From Limonium bicolor (Eukaryota > Streptophyta > Magnoliopsida > Caryophyllales > Plumbaginaceae), in assembly GCA_023374045.1 (NCBI GenBank), contig CM041777.1, positions 463,789,827-463,853,826 of the forward strand: DNA of 64,000 bases, written 5' to 3'. Of this stretch, positions 22,001-32,502 are shown piece by piece. Below the pieces are notes generated by a model that saw only the letters and a list, made by a program, of their open reading frames with translations, ran no database searches and was not told the origin of the DNA. Position 1 is the stretch's first letter, and every line of letters begins with the position of its first letter. The position numbers were made by a program, and so were the translations under genes.

Positions 22001-22445
22001 CTCCCTTCGTTAATTAATATTGTCATTTTAGGAAGTGATTCTTGTTCAAAAATATATGTAATTCTAGCTTTTTGACACACTTTTATTCCACTTTAACCCT
22101 ATATTCAAAAGTAATTACTCCCTCATTCATTAATATCTGTCAAGGAAGTGATTCTTGTTCAAAAATATGTCATTCTAGTTTTTGACACACTTTTTCCACT
22201 TTTACCCTACTATTCAATATAAAAGTAATTATTATCTAAATGGAAAAGTAAAAAGTAGGGGCACATGCGTCATTGTCCTACTTTCTTAATAAGTGTGCAA
22301 ATTCTAAAATGACAGTTATTGTTGAACGGAGGGAGTATTATCTAGATGGAAAAATAAAAAGTAGGGGTACATGTGCGTCATTTTTCTACTTTCCTTAATA
22401 AGTGTGCAAGTTTCTAAAATGACAGATATTGTTGAACGGAGGGAG
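22001..22445. mobile_element. Rearranged Stowaway MITEs
   Basis: A 5' terminus at 22001 (CTCCCTTCGTTAATTAATAT) is followed by a second 5' terminus at 22118. Two 3' termini (GTTGAACGGAGGGAG) end at 22335 and 22445. TA dinucleotides adjoin the outer ends. The internal halves repeat almost exactly. This is a complete ~218-bp MITE lying between an extra 5' half and an extra 3' half. Confidence 0.8.
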
Positions 22446-22604
22446 TATCCTTAAATATATAGTGTAAGCAACACATCAGGGTTCGGGGTTCTGACATTGA
22501 AAAAAAATCGAGAGTGGGAGATAGAGAGAATTGAGAGTCAATACAGTGATCGTATGAAATACCCATATAATTTAGATCATTTATGAGTATATTTTAGACA
22601 TTTA

Positions 22605-25080
22605 TTTTTTTTTTGAAGAAAGGTAAGCTATATTGAATTAAACACTAAAACATATTTACAACCAAACAAGATTCAACTGCAACAAACCTGCAGGACACCC
22701 CCACGCAACCTCAACCTTAAGACCTACACCAGATCAGAAACAAAATCTATCTGCTAGAACTCCCTAATAATTCGAGCAGCCCAAAAGCCTTCAAAACTCT
22801 GCATATCTTCCTAGAGCCACGATAATCAAATTTCCCCTACCTCAAAATTAATTCGCTCTTAATAGCCAAAACACACTTAACAACATCAGGCACAACACTT
22901 TGAAATATCACCTCATTCCTAAGCTTCCAAATTTGGTAGATAACTCCACCCACTGCAGCAGATCGCATTTTGTACACAAGAGTAGTCTTGTTTCGAGAGG
23001 ACAGCAGCTCAAACATACAACCAGAAAAGGATACCGGCAATCTGCAAAGAAGCCATGCATGTAGAATACGCTGGAAAATGTCCTTGCTAAACCGACACTC
23101 AAAAAACAAATGATCACGTGACTCATCCAAACCACAGAAGACACATTTAGCATCAATATTACTACACCATCTACTGATTCTATCTTTACTGGGTAATCTG
23201 TTTTGACAGGTTAACCACCAAATGAAAGAAGAGTGAGGCGTACAGAATCCATTCCAAATCACCAAATCCCACTCCCCCTGACCACCACACTGATGTATAA
23301 TATCATAAACATCCTTGACCATCATACCACCTCTCTTACTAATATTCTCCATGATCTTATCCTTCAGATTCAACCGAACAACCTCATCCCTGATAGATAA
23401 ACAACTTCGCCACCAATAAGCATGACACCCTCTGACCTTAACATCCCAAATATTATCCTTATTCAGCACATAAGCTTTGCACCATCTCCCTAGAGCCGAA
23501 GTAGCCACTCCTTCCTCATTAAGCTTCAAAAACATACAAATAGTAGCCGCTTTATTCCAAGATAATATCTCCTTAATCCCTAATCCACCCACCTCCTTAG
23601 GCTTATACACATTAGCCCAAGCAACAGGAGCTTTCTTCCCATCCTCACACCCAGACCAAAGGTAATTCCGGCATCTTGCTTCAATCATATTAATAACCTT
23701 TTTTGGAAACAGAAAGACACTGGACCAAAATCTTTGCATACTCAAAAGCGTGCTATGCACCAGCTGTAATCGTCCAGCATAACTCAACTTCCTAGCTGAC
23801 CAATGTGAAATACGAGCTGTGATTTTGTTAATCAGAGGCAAGTAATCCTCACATTTTAATTTCTGCGCAGAAAGGGGCACTCCCAAGTATCTGACTGGCA
23901 AGTCACCCTCCTCAAACATTAACTCCTCCAAAATCCTCCTTTTCACTTCTTCCCCAACACCACCGAAAAAAACTCTACATTTCTGATTACTGACCAACAG
24001 CCCCGAAGCATCAGAAAACCCATCCAACAAACCTTTAATAATCCTAATAGAACCCACATCCCCCCTACAGAAAATGAGTAAATCATCTGCAAAGCAAAGA
24101 TGATTTAATCCAATTTTACTGCATTTAGGGTGGAAATTAAAGTTTGGATCATCCTGGACCAACGACAACATACGACTCAGATATTCCATACACAAGACAA
24201 ACAGCAGAGGAGAGAGGGGGTCTCCTTGTCTAAGGCCTCGCTCCCCCTTAAAAAACCCTTGAATCTGTCCATTAATCAGGATGGAAAAAGATGTGGTTGA
24301 AACACACAACATAATCCACTGAATAAACTTCTCATGAAAACCAAAACCCCTCAATATCTCATCCAAGAACTCCCAGCTCACACTATCATATGCCTTGTGG
24401 ATATCTACTTTAAAAGCACATCTAGGAGAGATATTCTTTCTTTTATACCCCTGAATAACCTCTTGGCATAAAAGCACATTATGAACCAAGCTTCTACCCG
24501 TCACAAAAGCCCCTTGGCAATCACTCACAATATCAGGTAAAACAGACTTCAACCTAGCTGTAATGATCTTTGAAATAACCTTATAAATGACATTACAGCA
24601 GGCTATCGGCCTGAGATCTTTAACCACAGTTGGATTGATAACTTTAGGCACTAATGAAATCAAAGTGGCATTAATTTGCTTCAGGATTTTACCTTTCTTA
24701 AAGAAATCCTTAACAGCCACCTTCACATCATCACCAATTATATGCCAGCTCGACTTGAAGAACAACGAGTTGAAACCATCAGGGCCTGGGGCCTTAGTAT
24801 TCTTGATGGAATTCAGAGCATCCCAAATCTCCTTATCCTGAACAGGTAGAATAAGCTTCGCATTAACCTCCTCATCCACCTTTTTACCTCTGTGGAAAAC
24901 TGCATCAACACACTTCGCTCTGTTATCCAATTTCTTACCCAAGAGGTCCTTGAAAAAATCCACAATATGACTAGAAATATCCTCTTCTTTTGTCAATTTC
25001 TGACCAAGGTCATTCACCAAAAGCTGAATACGAGATGAAGACCTTCTAGCATTCATGATTCTGTAAAAGTATGCACTCGA
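22605..25080 (-). mobile_element. 5'-truncated L1-type LINE
   Basis: The 3' end is at a poly(A) run on the minus strand (22605-22614), with a 3' UTR of ~220 bp. The ORF2 part is uninterrupted to 25080, where the sequence switches abruptly to TGTAGACACC of the next element. ORF1 and the endonuclease are missing. Confidence 0.85.
22837..25080 (-). CDS. LINE ORF2: reverse transcriptase with zf-RVT, endonuclease lacking
   Basis: An open frame of about 750 residues with no internal stop. Residue numbers count from a methionine that lies in the adjoining element, so they are approximate. The RT domain spans ~95-370: KAPGPDGF (~100), FKVDIHKAYDSVSW (first catalytic Asp, ~230), GLRQGDPLSP (~286) and the catalytic FADDLLIF (~334). 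RYLGVPLSAQKL (~401) and the thumb follow. A zf-RVT-type segment near 620-670 has WWLTCQNRLPSKDRISRW, CVFCG and DHLFFEC. Plant L1 ORF2 is usually about 1,200-1,400 residues with an N-terminal apurinic endonuclease, so roughly the first third is missing. The open frame suggests recent insertion, but this copy cannot retrotranspose alone. It ends with TAG at 22837-22839. Confidence 0.92.
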   Translation of the reverse strand, partial: SSAYFYRIMNARRSSSRIQLLVNDLGQKLTKEEDISSHIVDFFKDLLGKKLDNRAKCVDAVFHRGKKVDEEVNAKLILPVQDKEIWDALNSIKNTKAPGPDGFNSLFFKSSWHIIGDDVKVAVKDFFKKGKILKQINATLISLVPKVINPTVVKDLRPIACCNVIYKVISKIITARLKSVLPDIVSDCQGAFVTGRSLVHNVLLCQEVIQGYKRKNISPRCAFKVDIHKAYDSVSWEFLDEILRGFGFHEKFIQWIMLCVSTTSFSILINGQIQGFFKGERGLRQGDPLSPLLFVLCMEYLSRMLSLVQDDPNFNFHPKCSKIGLNHLCFADDLLIFCRGDVGSIRIIKGLLDGFSDASGLLVSNQKCRVFFGGVGEEVKRRILEELMFEEGDLPVRYLGVPLSAQKLKCEDYLPLINKITARISHWSARKLSYAGRLQLVHSTLLSMQRFWSSVFLFPKKVINMIEARCRNYLWSGCEDGKKAPVAWANVYKPKEVGGLGIKEILSWNKAATICMFLKLNEEGVATSALGRWCKAYVLNKDNIWDVKVRGCHAYWWRSCLSIRDEVVRLNLKDKIMENISKRGGMMVKDVYDIIHQCGGQGEWDLVIWNGFCTPHSSFIWWLTCQNRLPSKDRISRWCSNIDAKCVFCGLDESRDHLFFECRFSKDIFQRILHAWLLCRLPVSFSGCMFELLSSRNKTTLVYKMRSAAVGGVIYQIWKLRNEVIFQSVVPDVVKCVLAIKSELILR

Positions 25081-25354
25081 TGTAGACACCAAAAATTCTC
25101 ACCCGTTTTATTTTAAAACAAAAATTCAAAAACGAACACGCTTTCGGAAACAAGGCGGTCGTCCCCGTTTTCGACCAAAGGAATTCCTTTTTACCGATAT
25201 TTAAACCTCACATCCTTATGGAAAAGGGAGCACGAGCCTTTTATCGTAATCCGTTTTAACCGGCTTCGTTTTTGTATACTCATTTTATTACTAAAATATT
25301 TCACGGTTTCGTTTTTATCTTGTACTATTTCTCGCGTGGATATACTGAAAACCG

Positions 25355-25420
25355 ACCCGGCATAACCGGTAAAGCACTCGGCATACATTCCTTCTGGTCC
25401 CGAGTTCGATCCCTGGTAAG
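25355..25420 (+). other. tRNA-like A/B box sequence 1
   Basis: GGCATAACCGGTAAAGCAC resembles a pol III A box. GAGTTCGATCCCTGG at 25402-25416 is a near-consensus B box at the right distance. It does not fold into a full cloverleaf and lacks a clear acceptor stem. Confidence 0.45.
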
Positions 25421-25507
25421 GAATGAGTGGCGTTTTTATTTTTCTCTTGTCCTGACTCGCAACGAGGTTTTTGTTTCACTAGTTACGGTAATACACCGAA
25501 AACTGTC

Positions 25508-25572
25508 TTGGCTCGACTGGTAGAGTGCGCGGGAGGGGGACGTCGAGGTGCTGAGTTCGAAACTCAGTGGAA
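25508..25572 (+). other. tRNA-like A/B box sequence 2
   Basis: TGGCTCGACTGGTAGAGTG (25509-25527) is very close to the tRNA A box, and GAGTTCGAAACTC (25553-25565) to the B box. Like the first copy it is preceded by a CCGAAAAC phrase, so the pair may be a ~155-bp duplication. Confidence 0.5.
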
Positions 25573-25715
25573 GTGTTTTATTTTGAACTCCCAATTTTTG
25601 TTGTTGTTGGACTCGTCTGGCCAGACTCGACCCAGGCCCCGATTGGGTCCGTTTAAACCCCTTAATAAGGCCCACATCTGTCTACTAAAACCTAGGGTGC
25701 CATCTGTCTACCCGG

Positions 25716-25725
25716 TTTATAAAAC
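25716..25725 (+). promoter_or_regulatory. Putative LTR TATA box
   Basis: TTTATAAAAC stands ~25 bp before ACCCTACAGG and a CT-rich leader, as in plant LTR core promoters. Confidence 0.45.
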
Positions 25726-28315
25726 ATTCAAAAAACCCTACAGGACACCCACGTTTTTTTGAAGCCGACACCGATCCCCATCATTCTGATTGTCTCATTC
25801 TCTTTACGTTTGATATTCCCAGTTCGAGTTCGAAGAACGAACAGAAAACCCCGAAACTTTTTTTTTCCTTCAATCTTCGACCCTCCTTTGGTTCTCCCAC
25901 CGTGAATCCCCACGAAAACTCCTCAAACCGACTCTCCACACATCGTCATCCATCAGAAATCTCGTCTCAACCCTCCTTCGGATTCGATTCAACGAGTAAG
26001 TGGTAAGCTTCGTTTCTGAAGAGAAAGCGCCTTCTGGGTTTCATCTCCCCTTCGAATATGGGTCTCTGTCGTTGTTTTTTCTTTGGTTTTCACTCATTCA
26101 TCGAACTTGTCGATTGAGCCATTTCGGCACTGGCTAAAAGGAACTGGCGAGGCATGGTTTTTTCCGGAAACGATTTTCCGATGTTGATACCAGCCCCCAT
26201 GTTCCTTGCCCCATTCCCCTTTCGTTTTTTTTTTAATAACTCATGTTCATAATGCGAATTCTGCATGCTGGCTCCGAGCAAACACCAATCCTCTATCATA
26301 GGTTCGGTTTTTGTGATTTTTCTTTGTTTTGGTACAAGCCGAACACTCTTTTGAATTTTCGTCGTTTTGATTTGCCAATGGGCTCGATGAATACCTGACC
26401 TCAAACAATGAGTTCATGGGTTCGAAAGTCACAGGAGATGGGGTTCCCTTTTCTTTTTTGCTTAAACCCTCTCTGGAACACCGGATGTTCTACTTCTTTC
26501 ATGAAAACCAGCCATGAATTTCTGTTCGGCACGATACCAGTTCCATCGTCTCTTTCCTTGTTGATTTCAGCAGAACCCGAGCCGGGTTTTAATCTGTTAC
26601 CAAATTGCATTTCGATATTAGTGGAGTAAATGTATTCTCTGGCTATGGTTTTCTTCCCTTCTGCCTCATATGTGTCATTCGAGTTCCAGATCTGTTGTTG
26701 TGTTACTGTCACTCACCGAAGTGAACTTTCTTCTGGTTATCAGAGAAGAATCTGTCCGGTTGCCTATCTGTTCTTGATTTGAGTAGAAATGTTGATAACC
26801 TACCTTTTGAACCGCTCGTTTGCATATCCTCTCCTTGGTAAATATACTCCTCTGCTATTAATGTGTTTCTGGATGGGACTGGTGTGTAAGCTTACGACCC
26901 AGGGAAAACGCACCCGAACTTCATGCGGTTCTGATCTACATGAGTGAAGTCTGTATCTCTAAATCTTCTTTTGTGCCCATCAGATTTCTTTTTGTTCAAA
27001 AATGTGCAGACTAACTTTCTATTGTTGTTGTTTCGCTTCTGTTTCAATGTCATGTTTGTCTTGCAGGGAGTCCGTATCTCCATTCCTGGTATTTCACCCT
27101 GAACTGAAAATCTGTCAAATATGATGATTAATGCATGTTTGTATGTTGAAACCCATGTCTGTTCTCTGTTTTAGTTGTTCTCTGTTTCATATTTGGGAAA
27201 AGAAGCTACACTGCATTCCTAGTTTGGTTGCACCAAATCCATGCGAGCCTGTTTACTTGTTTCAGATTAGCTCTCTTGCTTGTGAACTCTTACATGGCCA
27301 TTGAAAGATACACAACAGGGAGAAGTAACAATGAATTAGAAACCCACATTTAGGATCCTCATTTTCTGTCGGTTTGTAGGATCAGTTTAGCCTGGACTAA
27401 GAGATGTTTGGTATTAATCTGATAACTATTTCCTAGTTCAATTTGTTATTTCTGTTGTATATATCCTGCCCTCTATATTTTATACCTCTCGGACCTTTTC
27501 CTTTTCTCGTATTTCTTTTTGACCTATGCTTGATCATTGAAAGATAAGAATAGTGTGAGAATAATAACCAATTAGCAACCCATACAGTAGGGCCCATTCT
27601 GCTGAGGTTTCTTGAGGGTTCTTAGGTGGACTAAATCTGGTTTACTTCTTAGATAGTCTCAGATTTTCATTCCTTGTATTTTATTCATTCTCTGTAATCC
27701 TTCCTCATCTATTCATGATTCGTTTGGTTGGCTTTTCATAAGTTCATGTCCATATGTGGTATTTGTTTTGTAATCTATGTCTACATGTTGATTTACTTTG
27801 GTGGCTCTTTCTTTTGTTAATACCGATTGATATGCATGGGCTTGTTCTGTTTGGGCCTGCCTCAACTTGGGCCCAAATCTAGCTTAACTCAGACCTAGCC
27901 CATAACTAGCCAAACCAGGCTAGGACAGGTGGCCTTAGATAGCCCATTAGGCTGACCTCTTTTAGTGGGCCTTCGAGGCCCACTCTAGAAAAGCTTTTAG
28001 GATCAAGGGCTTGTCTCACTCAAACGGGCCGTAGAGTCCGGACGGTGAGAACAACCCTTTCTATTATAAGACTTTCCAAACCATCCCTTTAATAAGATAA
28101 AAAAAATTGTGCATCCAGCTTGATAAAAATGAGCACTTAGTCGTCAACTTCACCTCTGAAACAGTGTTCGATCCAATGGAAATTCAAATTGTCTCTCTAT
28201 TCTTTTTACTTAGTGTCATCAAACTTTTCCTTCTTTTTGACTTTGAGTCAAAAAAAAAAAACTTTCTTTGATTTCTTCAAACTTGACCCAACTGCCTTGA
28301 CCAGGCCCAAAGCCC
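25726..28315. other. Non-coding LTR/leader sequence
   Basis: No supported coding region; all ORFs are short and unmatched. The stretch is rich in T and C with several GT..AG-like sites. GGCCCA motifs become frequent from 27850. Confidence 0.4.
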
Positions 28316-28317
28316 AA

Positions 28318-29060
28318 AACCCACAATCCAAGCCCAAAAGCCCTTGGCCCACAATCCAGCCCAAAAGCCCTTGGCCCACAATCCAAGCCCAAAAGCCCTC
28401 GGCCCACAATCCAGCCCAAAAGCCCTCGGCCCACAATCCAGCCCAAAAGCCCTCGGCACAATCCAGCCCAAAAGCCCTCGGCCCACAATCCAGCCCAAAA
28501 GCCCTCGGCCCACAATCCAGCCCAAAAGCCCTGGCCCACAATCCAGCCCAAAAGCCCTGGCCCACAATCCAGCCCAAAAGCCCTCGGCCCACAATCCAGC
28601 CCAAAAGCCCTGGCCCACAATCCAGCCCAAAAGCCCTCGGCCCACAATCCAGCCCAAAAGCCCTCGGCCCACAATCCAGCCCAAAAGCCCTCGGCCCACA
28701 ATCCAGCCCAAAAGCCCTCGGCCCACAATCCAGCCCAAAAGCCCTCGGCCCACAATCCAGCCCAAAAGCCCTCGGCCCACAATCCAGCCCAAAAGCCCTC
28801 GGCCCACAATCCAGCCCAAAAGCCCTCGGCCCACAATCCAGCCCAAAAGCCCTCGGCCCACAATCCAGCCCAAAAGCCCTGGCCCACAATCCAGCCCAAA
28901 AGCCCTCGGCCCACAATCCAGCCCAAAAGCCCTCGGCCCACAATCCAGCCCAAAAGCCCTCGGCCCACAATCCAGCCCAAAAGCCCTCGGCCCACAATCC
29001 AGCCCAAAAGCCCTCGGCCCACAATCCAGCCCAAAAGCCCTCGGCCCACAATCCAGCCCA
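28318..29060. repeat. 27-bp GGCCCA-rich minisatellite
   Basis: Roughly 27 copies of a 27-bp unit made of CGGCCCACAATCC and AGCCCAAAAGCCCT. Some copies lack one to three bases or read TTGG for TCGG. Because 27 is divisible by three and the unit has no stops, most frames are open on both strands as 9-residue peptide repeats; these are not credible proteins. Confidence 0.92.
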
Positions 29061-30465
29061 AAGCCCCCACAATCCAAGCCCAAAATCTAATTTCGGCCCA
29101 AGCCCAAAGCTGGCCCATCTCATAACCTGGCCGTCGCACAACCCGGCCCACTGTATGACCCGGCCCAATTACTCAAGGCCCACAAGAAAGCCCAAAGTCC
29201 GGCCCAAGTTCATGACTCCGGCCCAAGTTATAAACTCGGTCCGTTACCCAAGCCCAAAATCTAATTTCGGCCCAAGCCCAAAGCTGGCCCATCTCATAAC
29301 CCAGCCCGATCTCCCATAACCAGACCCAATGTCTCCAACCCAAGCCCATGTCCAAATTTGGCCCAAAAACAAATCCAAACCCACGGCCCAAACAGAGCCC
29401 AAATTCTCGGCCCAATTCCACCAAACCCAGCCCATTATCCAAACCCGGCCCCAAGTTCATAAGCCCGGCCCAAATTCATAAACCCGACCCAAGTCCAAAC
29501 CCGGCCCAAGTTCACGAGCCCGGCCCAAGTTCATAAACCCAGCCCATTATCCAAACCCGGCCCCAATGTTCATGAACCCGGCCCAAGTTCATTATCCAAG
29601 CCCAAAATCCAAATCCGGCCCAAGCCCAAGTCCACAAGAATCAAACCTTGACCCAAAGGTTGACCTTCGACCTGAAAATTGACCTTCAACCCAAAACTTT
29701 GACCTAAAAAACCTTGACCTTGACCAAAAACCTTGACCCAATCATTGAACAAACCCGAATGTTGATCTTCCAATACAAGTCAAACCAAATCAAATCAATT
29801 CCAATACATTTTTCAAGCCCGATCCCTTTCAATTCGCTTTCAACTTACCAAAACAGTCTCAGAATCATCTTTTTTATTCAAATTTCACTAAGTTTTCAAA
29901 AGAAACCATTTTGTGGAATTTTAAAGGAAAAACTCTTCTCACATCACAGAAAACTCTTCTCTATTGCAGAAAGTTCTTCTCACATATACAGAAAGTTTTC
30001 TCCTAAAAACATTTCTCAAATCAGTTTCTTCATCGAGGATTCCGAACAATTCCAAACATTTTCCAACTCATTTTTTTTCAAACTCAAAGCTAAACCGTTT
30101 TCGGGGAACATGGAATGTCTAACACTTTCAAAACACTTTCCTCCTAGTTAGACATCACTTGTCTCCCTTTCCGAATAAAAATCCGTGGCGGGGCACTGGG
30201 GTCATAACCTTCCCTTGTCGCAGTCTGGATCCCTTTAGGCGGGGCATTAGGGTGACAAACCTCCCCTAATTGCAGCCTAGGTTTTTACAAGGCGGGGTGC
30301 TAGGGAAGTAATGACCTTCCTAGTTGCAGCCGGGATTTTAGAATCGTCTAACTCCCTTCCGCTCGATTTCAATATTTTCGGTTTTTAACGTTTTTAAACC
30401 AGGGAGTTAGAGACGTTATTAGGGTTCGACCGAGAACATCTCATTCATGGTGTTTCTCTTGAATC
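29056..30465. repeat. 1.4-kb segment, left copy of a duplication around the gap
   Basis: Near-identical to 31091-32502 and stops at the first N. Differences are mainly one-base indels in homopolymers plus a few substitutions. Confidence 0.9.
29061..29800. repeat. Degenerate GGCCCA/CCCAAG-rich tract
   Basis: Irregular short repeats of the type CGGCCCAAGTTCATAAACC run on from the minisatellite, then GACCTTGACC-type repeats to ~29750. It is duplicated at 31100-31840. Confidence 0.7.
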
Positions 30466-30965
30466 NNNNNNNNNNNNNNNNNNNNNNNNNNNNNNNNNNN
30501 NNNNNNNNNNNNNNNNNNNNNNNNNNNNNNNNNNNNNNNNNNNNNNNNNNNNNNNNNNNNNNNNNNNNNNNNNNNNNNNNNNNNNNNNNNNNNNNNNNNN
30601 NNNNNNNNNNNNNNNNNNNNNNNNNNNNNNNNNNNNNNNNNNNNNNNNNNNNNNNNNNNNNNNNNNNNNNNNNNNNNNNNNNNNNNNNNNNNNNNNNNNN
30701 NNNNNNNNNNNNNNNNNNNNNNNNNNNNNNNNNNNNNNNNNNNNNNNNNNNNNNNNNNNNNNNNNNNNNNNNNNNNNNNNNNNNNNNNNNNNNNNNNNNN
30801 NNNNNNNNNNNNNNNNNNNNNNNNNNNNNNNNNNNNNNNNNNNNNNNNNNNNNNNNNNNNNNNNNNNNNNNNNNNNNNNNNNNNNNNNNNNNNNNNNNNN
30901 NNNNNNNNNNNNNNNNNNNNNNNNNNNNNNNNNNNNNNNNNNNNNNNNNNNNNNNNNNNNNNNNN
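30466..30965. other. Assembly gap of exactly 500 N
   Basis: A run of 500 unspecified bases, a typical fixed-length scaffold placeholder. It sits inside the minisatellite/duplication zone. Confidence 0.99.
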
Positions 30966-31090
30966 CTCGGCCCACAATCCAGCCCAAAGCCCTCGGCCCA
31001 CAATCCAGCCCAAAAGCCCTCGGCCCACAATCCAGCCCAAAAGCCCTCGGCCCACAATCCAGCCCAAAAGCCCTCGGCCCACATCCAACC
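30966..31090. repeat. 27-bp minisatellite, right side of gap
   Basis: Four to five copies of the same 27-bp unit as at 28318-29060, resuming immediately after the Ns. Confidence 0.9.
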
Positions 31091-32502
31091 AGCCCAAAGC
31101 CCACAATCCAAGCCCAAAATCTAATTTCGGCCCAAGCCCAAAGCTGGCCCATCTCATAACCTGGCCCGTCGCACAACCCGGCCCACTGTATGACCCGGCC
31201 CAATTACTCAAGGCCCACAAGAAAGCCCAAAGTCCGGCCCAAGTTCATGACTCCGGCCCAAGTTCATAAACTCGGTCCGTTACCCAAGCCCAAAATCTAA
31301 TTTCGGCCCAAGCCCAAAGCTGGCCCATCTCATAACCCAGCCCGATCTCCCATAACCCGACCCAATGTCTCCAACCCAAGCCCATGTCCAAATTTGGCCC
31401 AAAAACAAATCCAAACCCACGGCCCAAACAGAGCCCAAATTCTCGGCCCAATTCCACCAACCCAGCCCATTATCCAAACCCGGCCCCAAGTTCATAAGCC
31501 CGGCCCAAATTCATAAACCCGACCCAAGTCCAAACCCGGCCCAAGTTCACGAGCCCGGCCCAAGTTCATAAACCCAGCCCATTATCCAAACCCGGCCCCA
31601 ATGTTCATGAACCCGGCCCAAGTTCATTATCCAAGCCCAAAATCCAAATCCGGCCCAAGCCCAAGTCCACAAGAATCAAACCTTGACCCAAAGGTTGACC
31701 TTCGACCTGAAAATTGACCTTCAACCCAAAACTTTGACCTAAAAAACCTTGACCTTGACCAAAAACCTTGACCCAATCATTGAACAAACCCGAATGTTGA
31801 TCTTCCAATACAAGTCAAACCAAATCAAATCAATTCCAATACATTTTTTCAAGCCCGATCCCTTTCAATTCGCTTTCAACTTACCAAAACAGTCTCAGAA
31901 TCATCTTTTTTATTCAAATTTCACTAAGTTTTCAAAAGAAACCATTTTGTGGAATTTTAAAGGAAAAACTCTTCTCACATCACAGAAAACTCTTCTCTAT
32001 TGCAGAAAGTTCTTCTCACATATACAGAAAGTTTTCTCCTAAAAACATTTCTCAAATCAGTTTCTTCATCGAGGATTCCGAACAATTCCAAACATTTTCC
32101 AACTCATTTTTTTTCAAACTCAAAGCTAAACCGTTTTCGGGGAACATGGAATGTCTAACACTTTCAAAACACTTTCCTCCTAGTTAGACATCACTTGTCT
32201 CCCTTTCCGAATAAAAATCCGTGGCGGGGCACTGGGGTCATAACCTTCCCTTGTCGCAGTCTGGATCCCTTTAGGCGGGGCATTAGGGTGACAAACCTCC
32301 CCTAATTGCAGCCTAGGTTTTTACAAGGCGGGGTGCTAGGGAAGTAATGACCTTCCTAGTTGCAGCCGGGATTTTAGAATCGTCTAACTCCCTTCCGCTC
32401 GATTTCAATATTTTCGGTTTTTAACGTTTTTAAACCAGGGAGTTAGAGACGTTATTAGGGTTCGACCGAGAACATCTCATTCATGGTGTTTCTCTCTGAA
32501 TC
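31091..32502. repeat. 1.4-kb segment, right copy of the duplication
   Basis: Colinear with 29056-30465 at a constant offset of about 2,036 bp. Confidence 0.9.

Noticed and set aside
25508..25572. Functional tRNA gene
   Set aside because: A and B boxes are present, but no complete cloverleaf with acceptor stem and anticodon loop can be built; kept only as tRNA-like.
28189..29319. Long ORFs on both strands across the 27-bp repeat (PTIQPKSPR, GLLGWIVGR types)
   Set aside because: They arise because the repeat length is a multiple of three and the unit lacks stops. They overlap on both strands and have no homology; the counterparts at 30.4-31.2 kb run through Ns.
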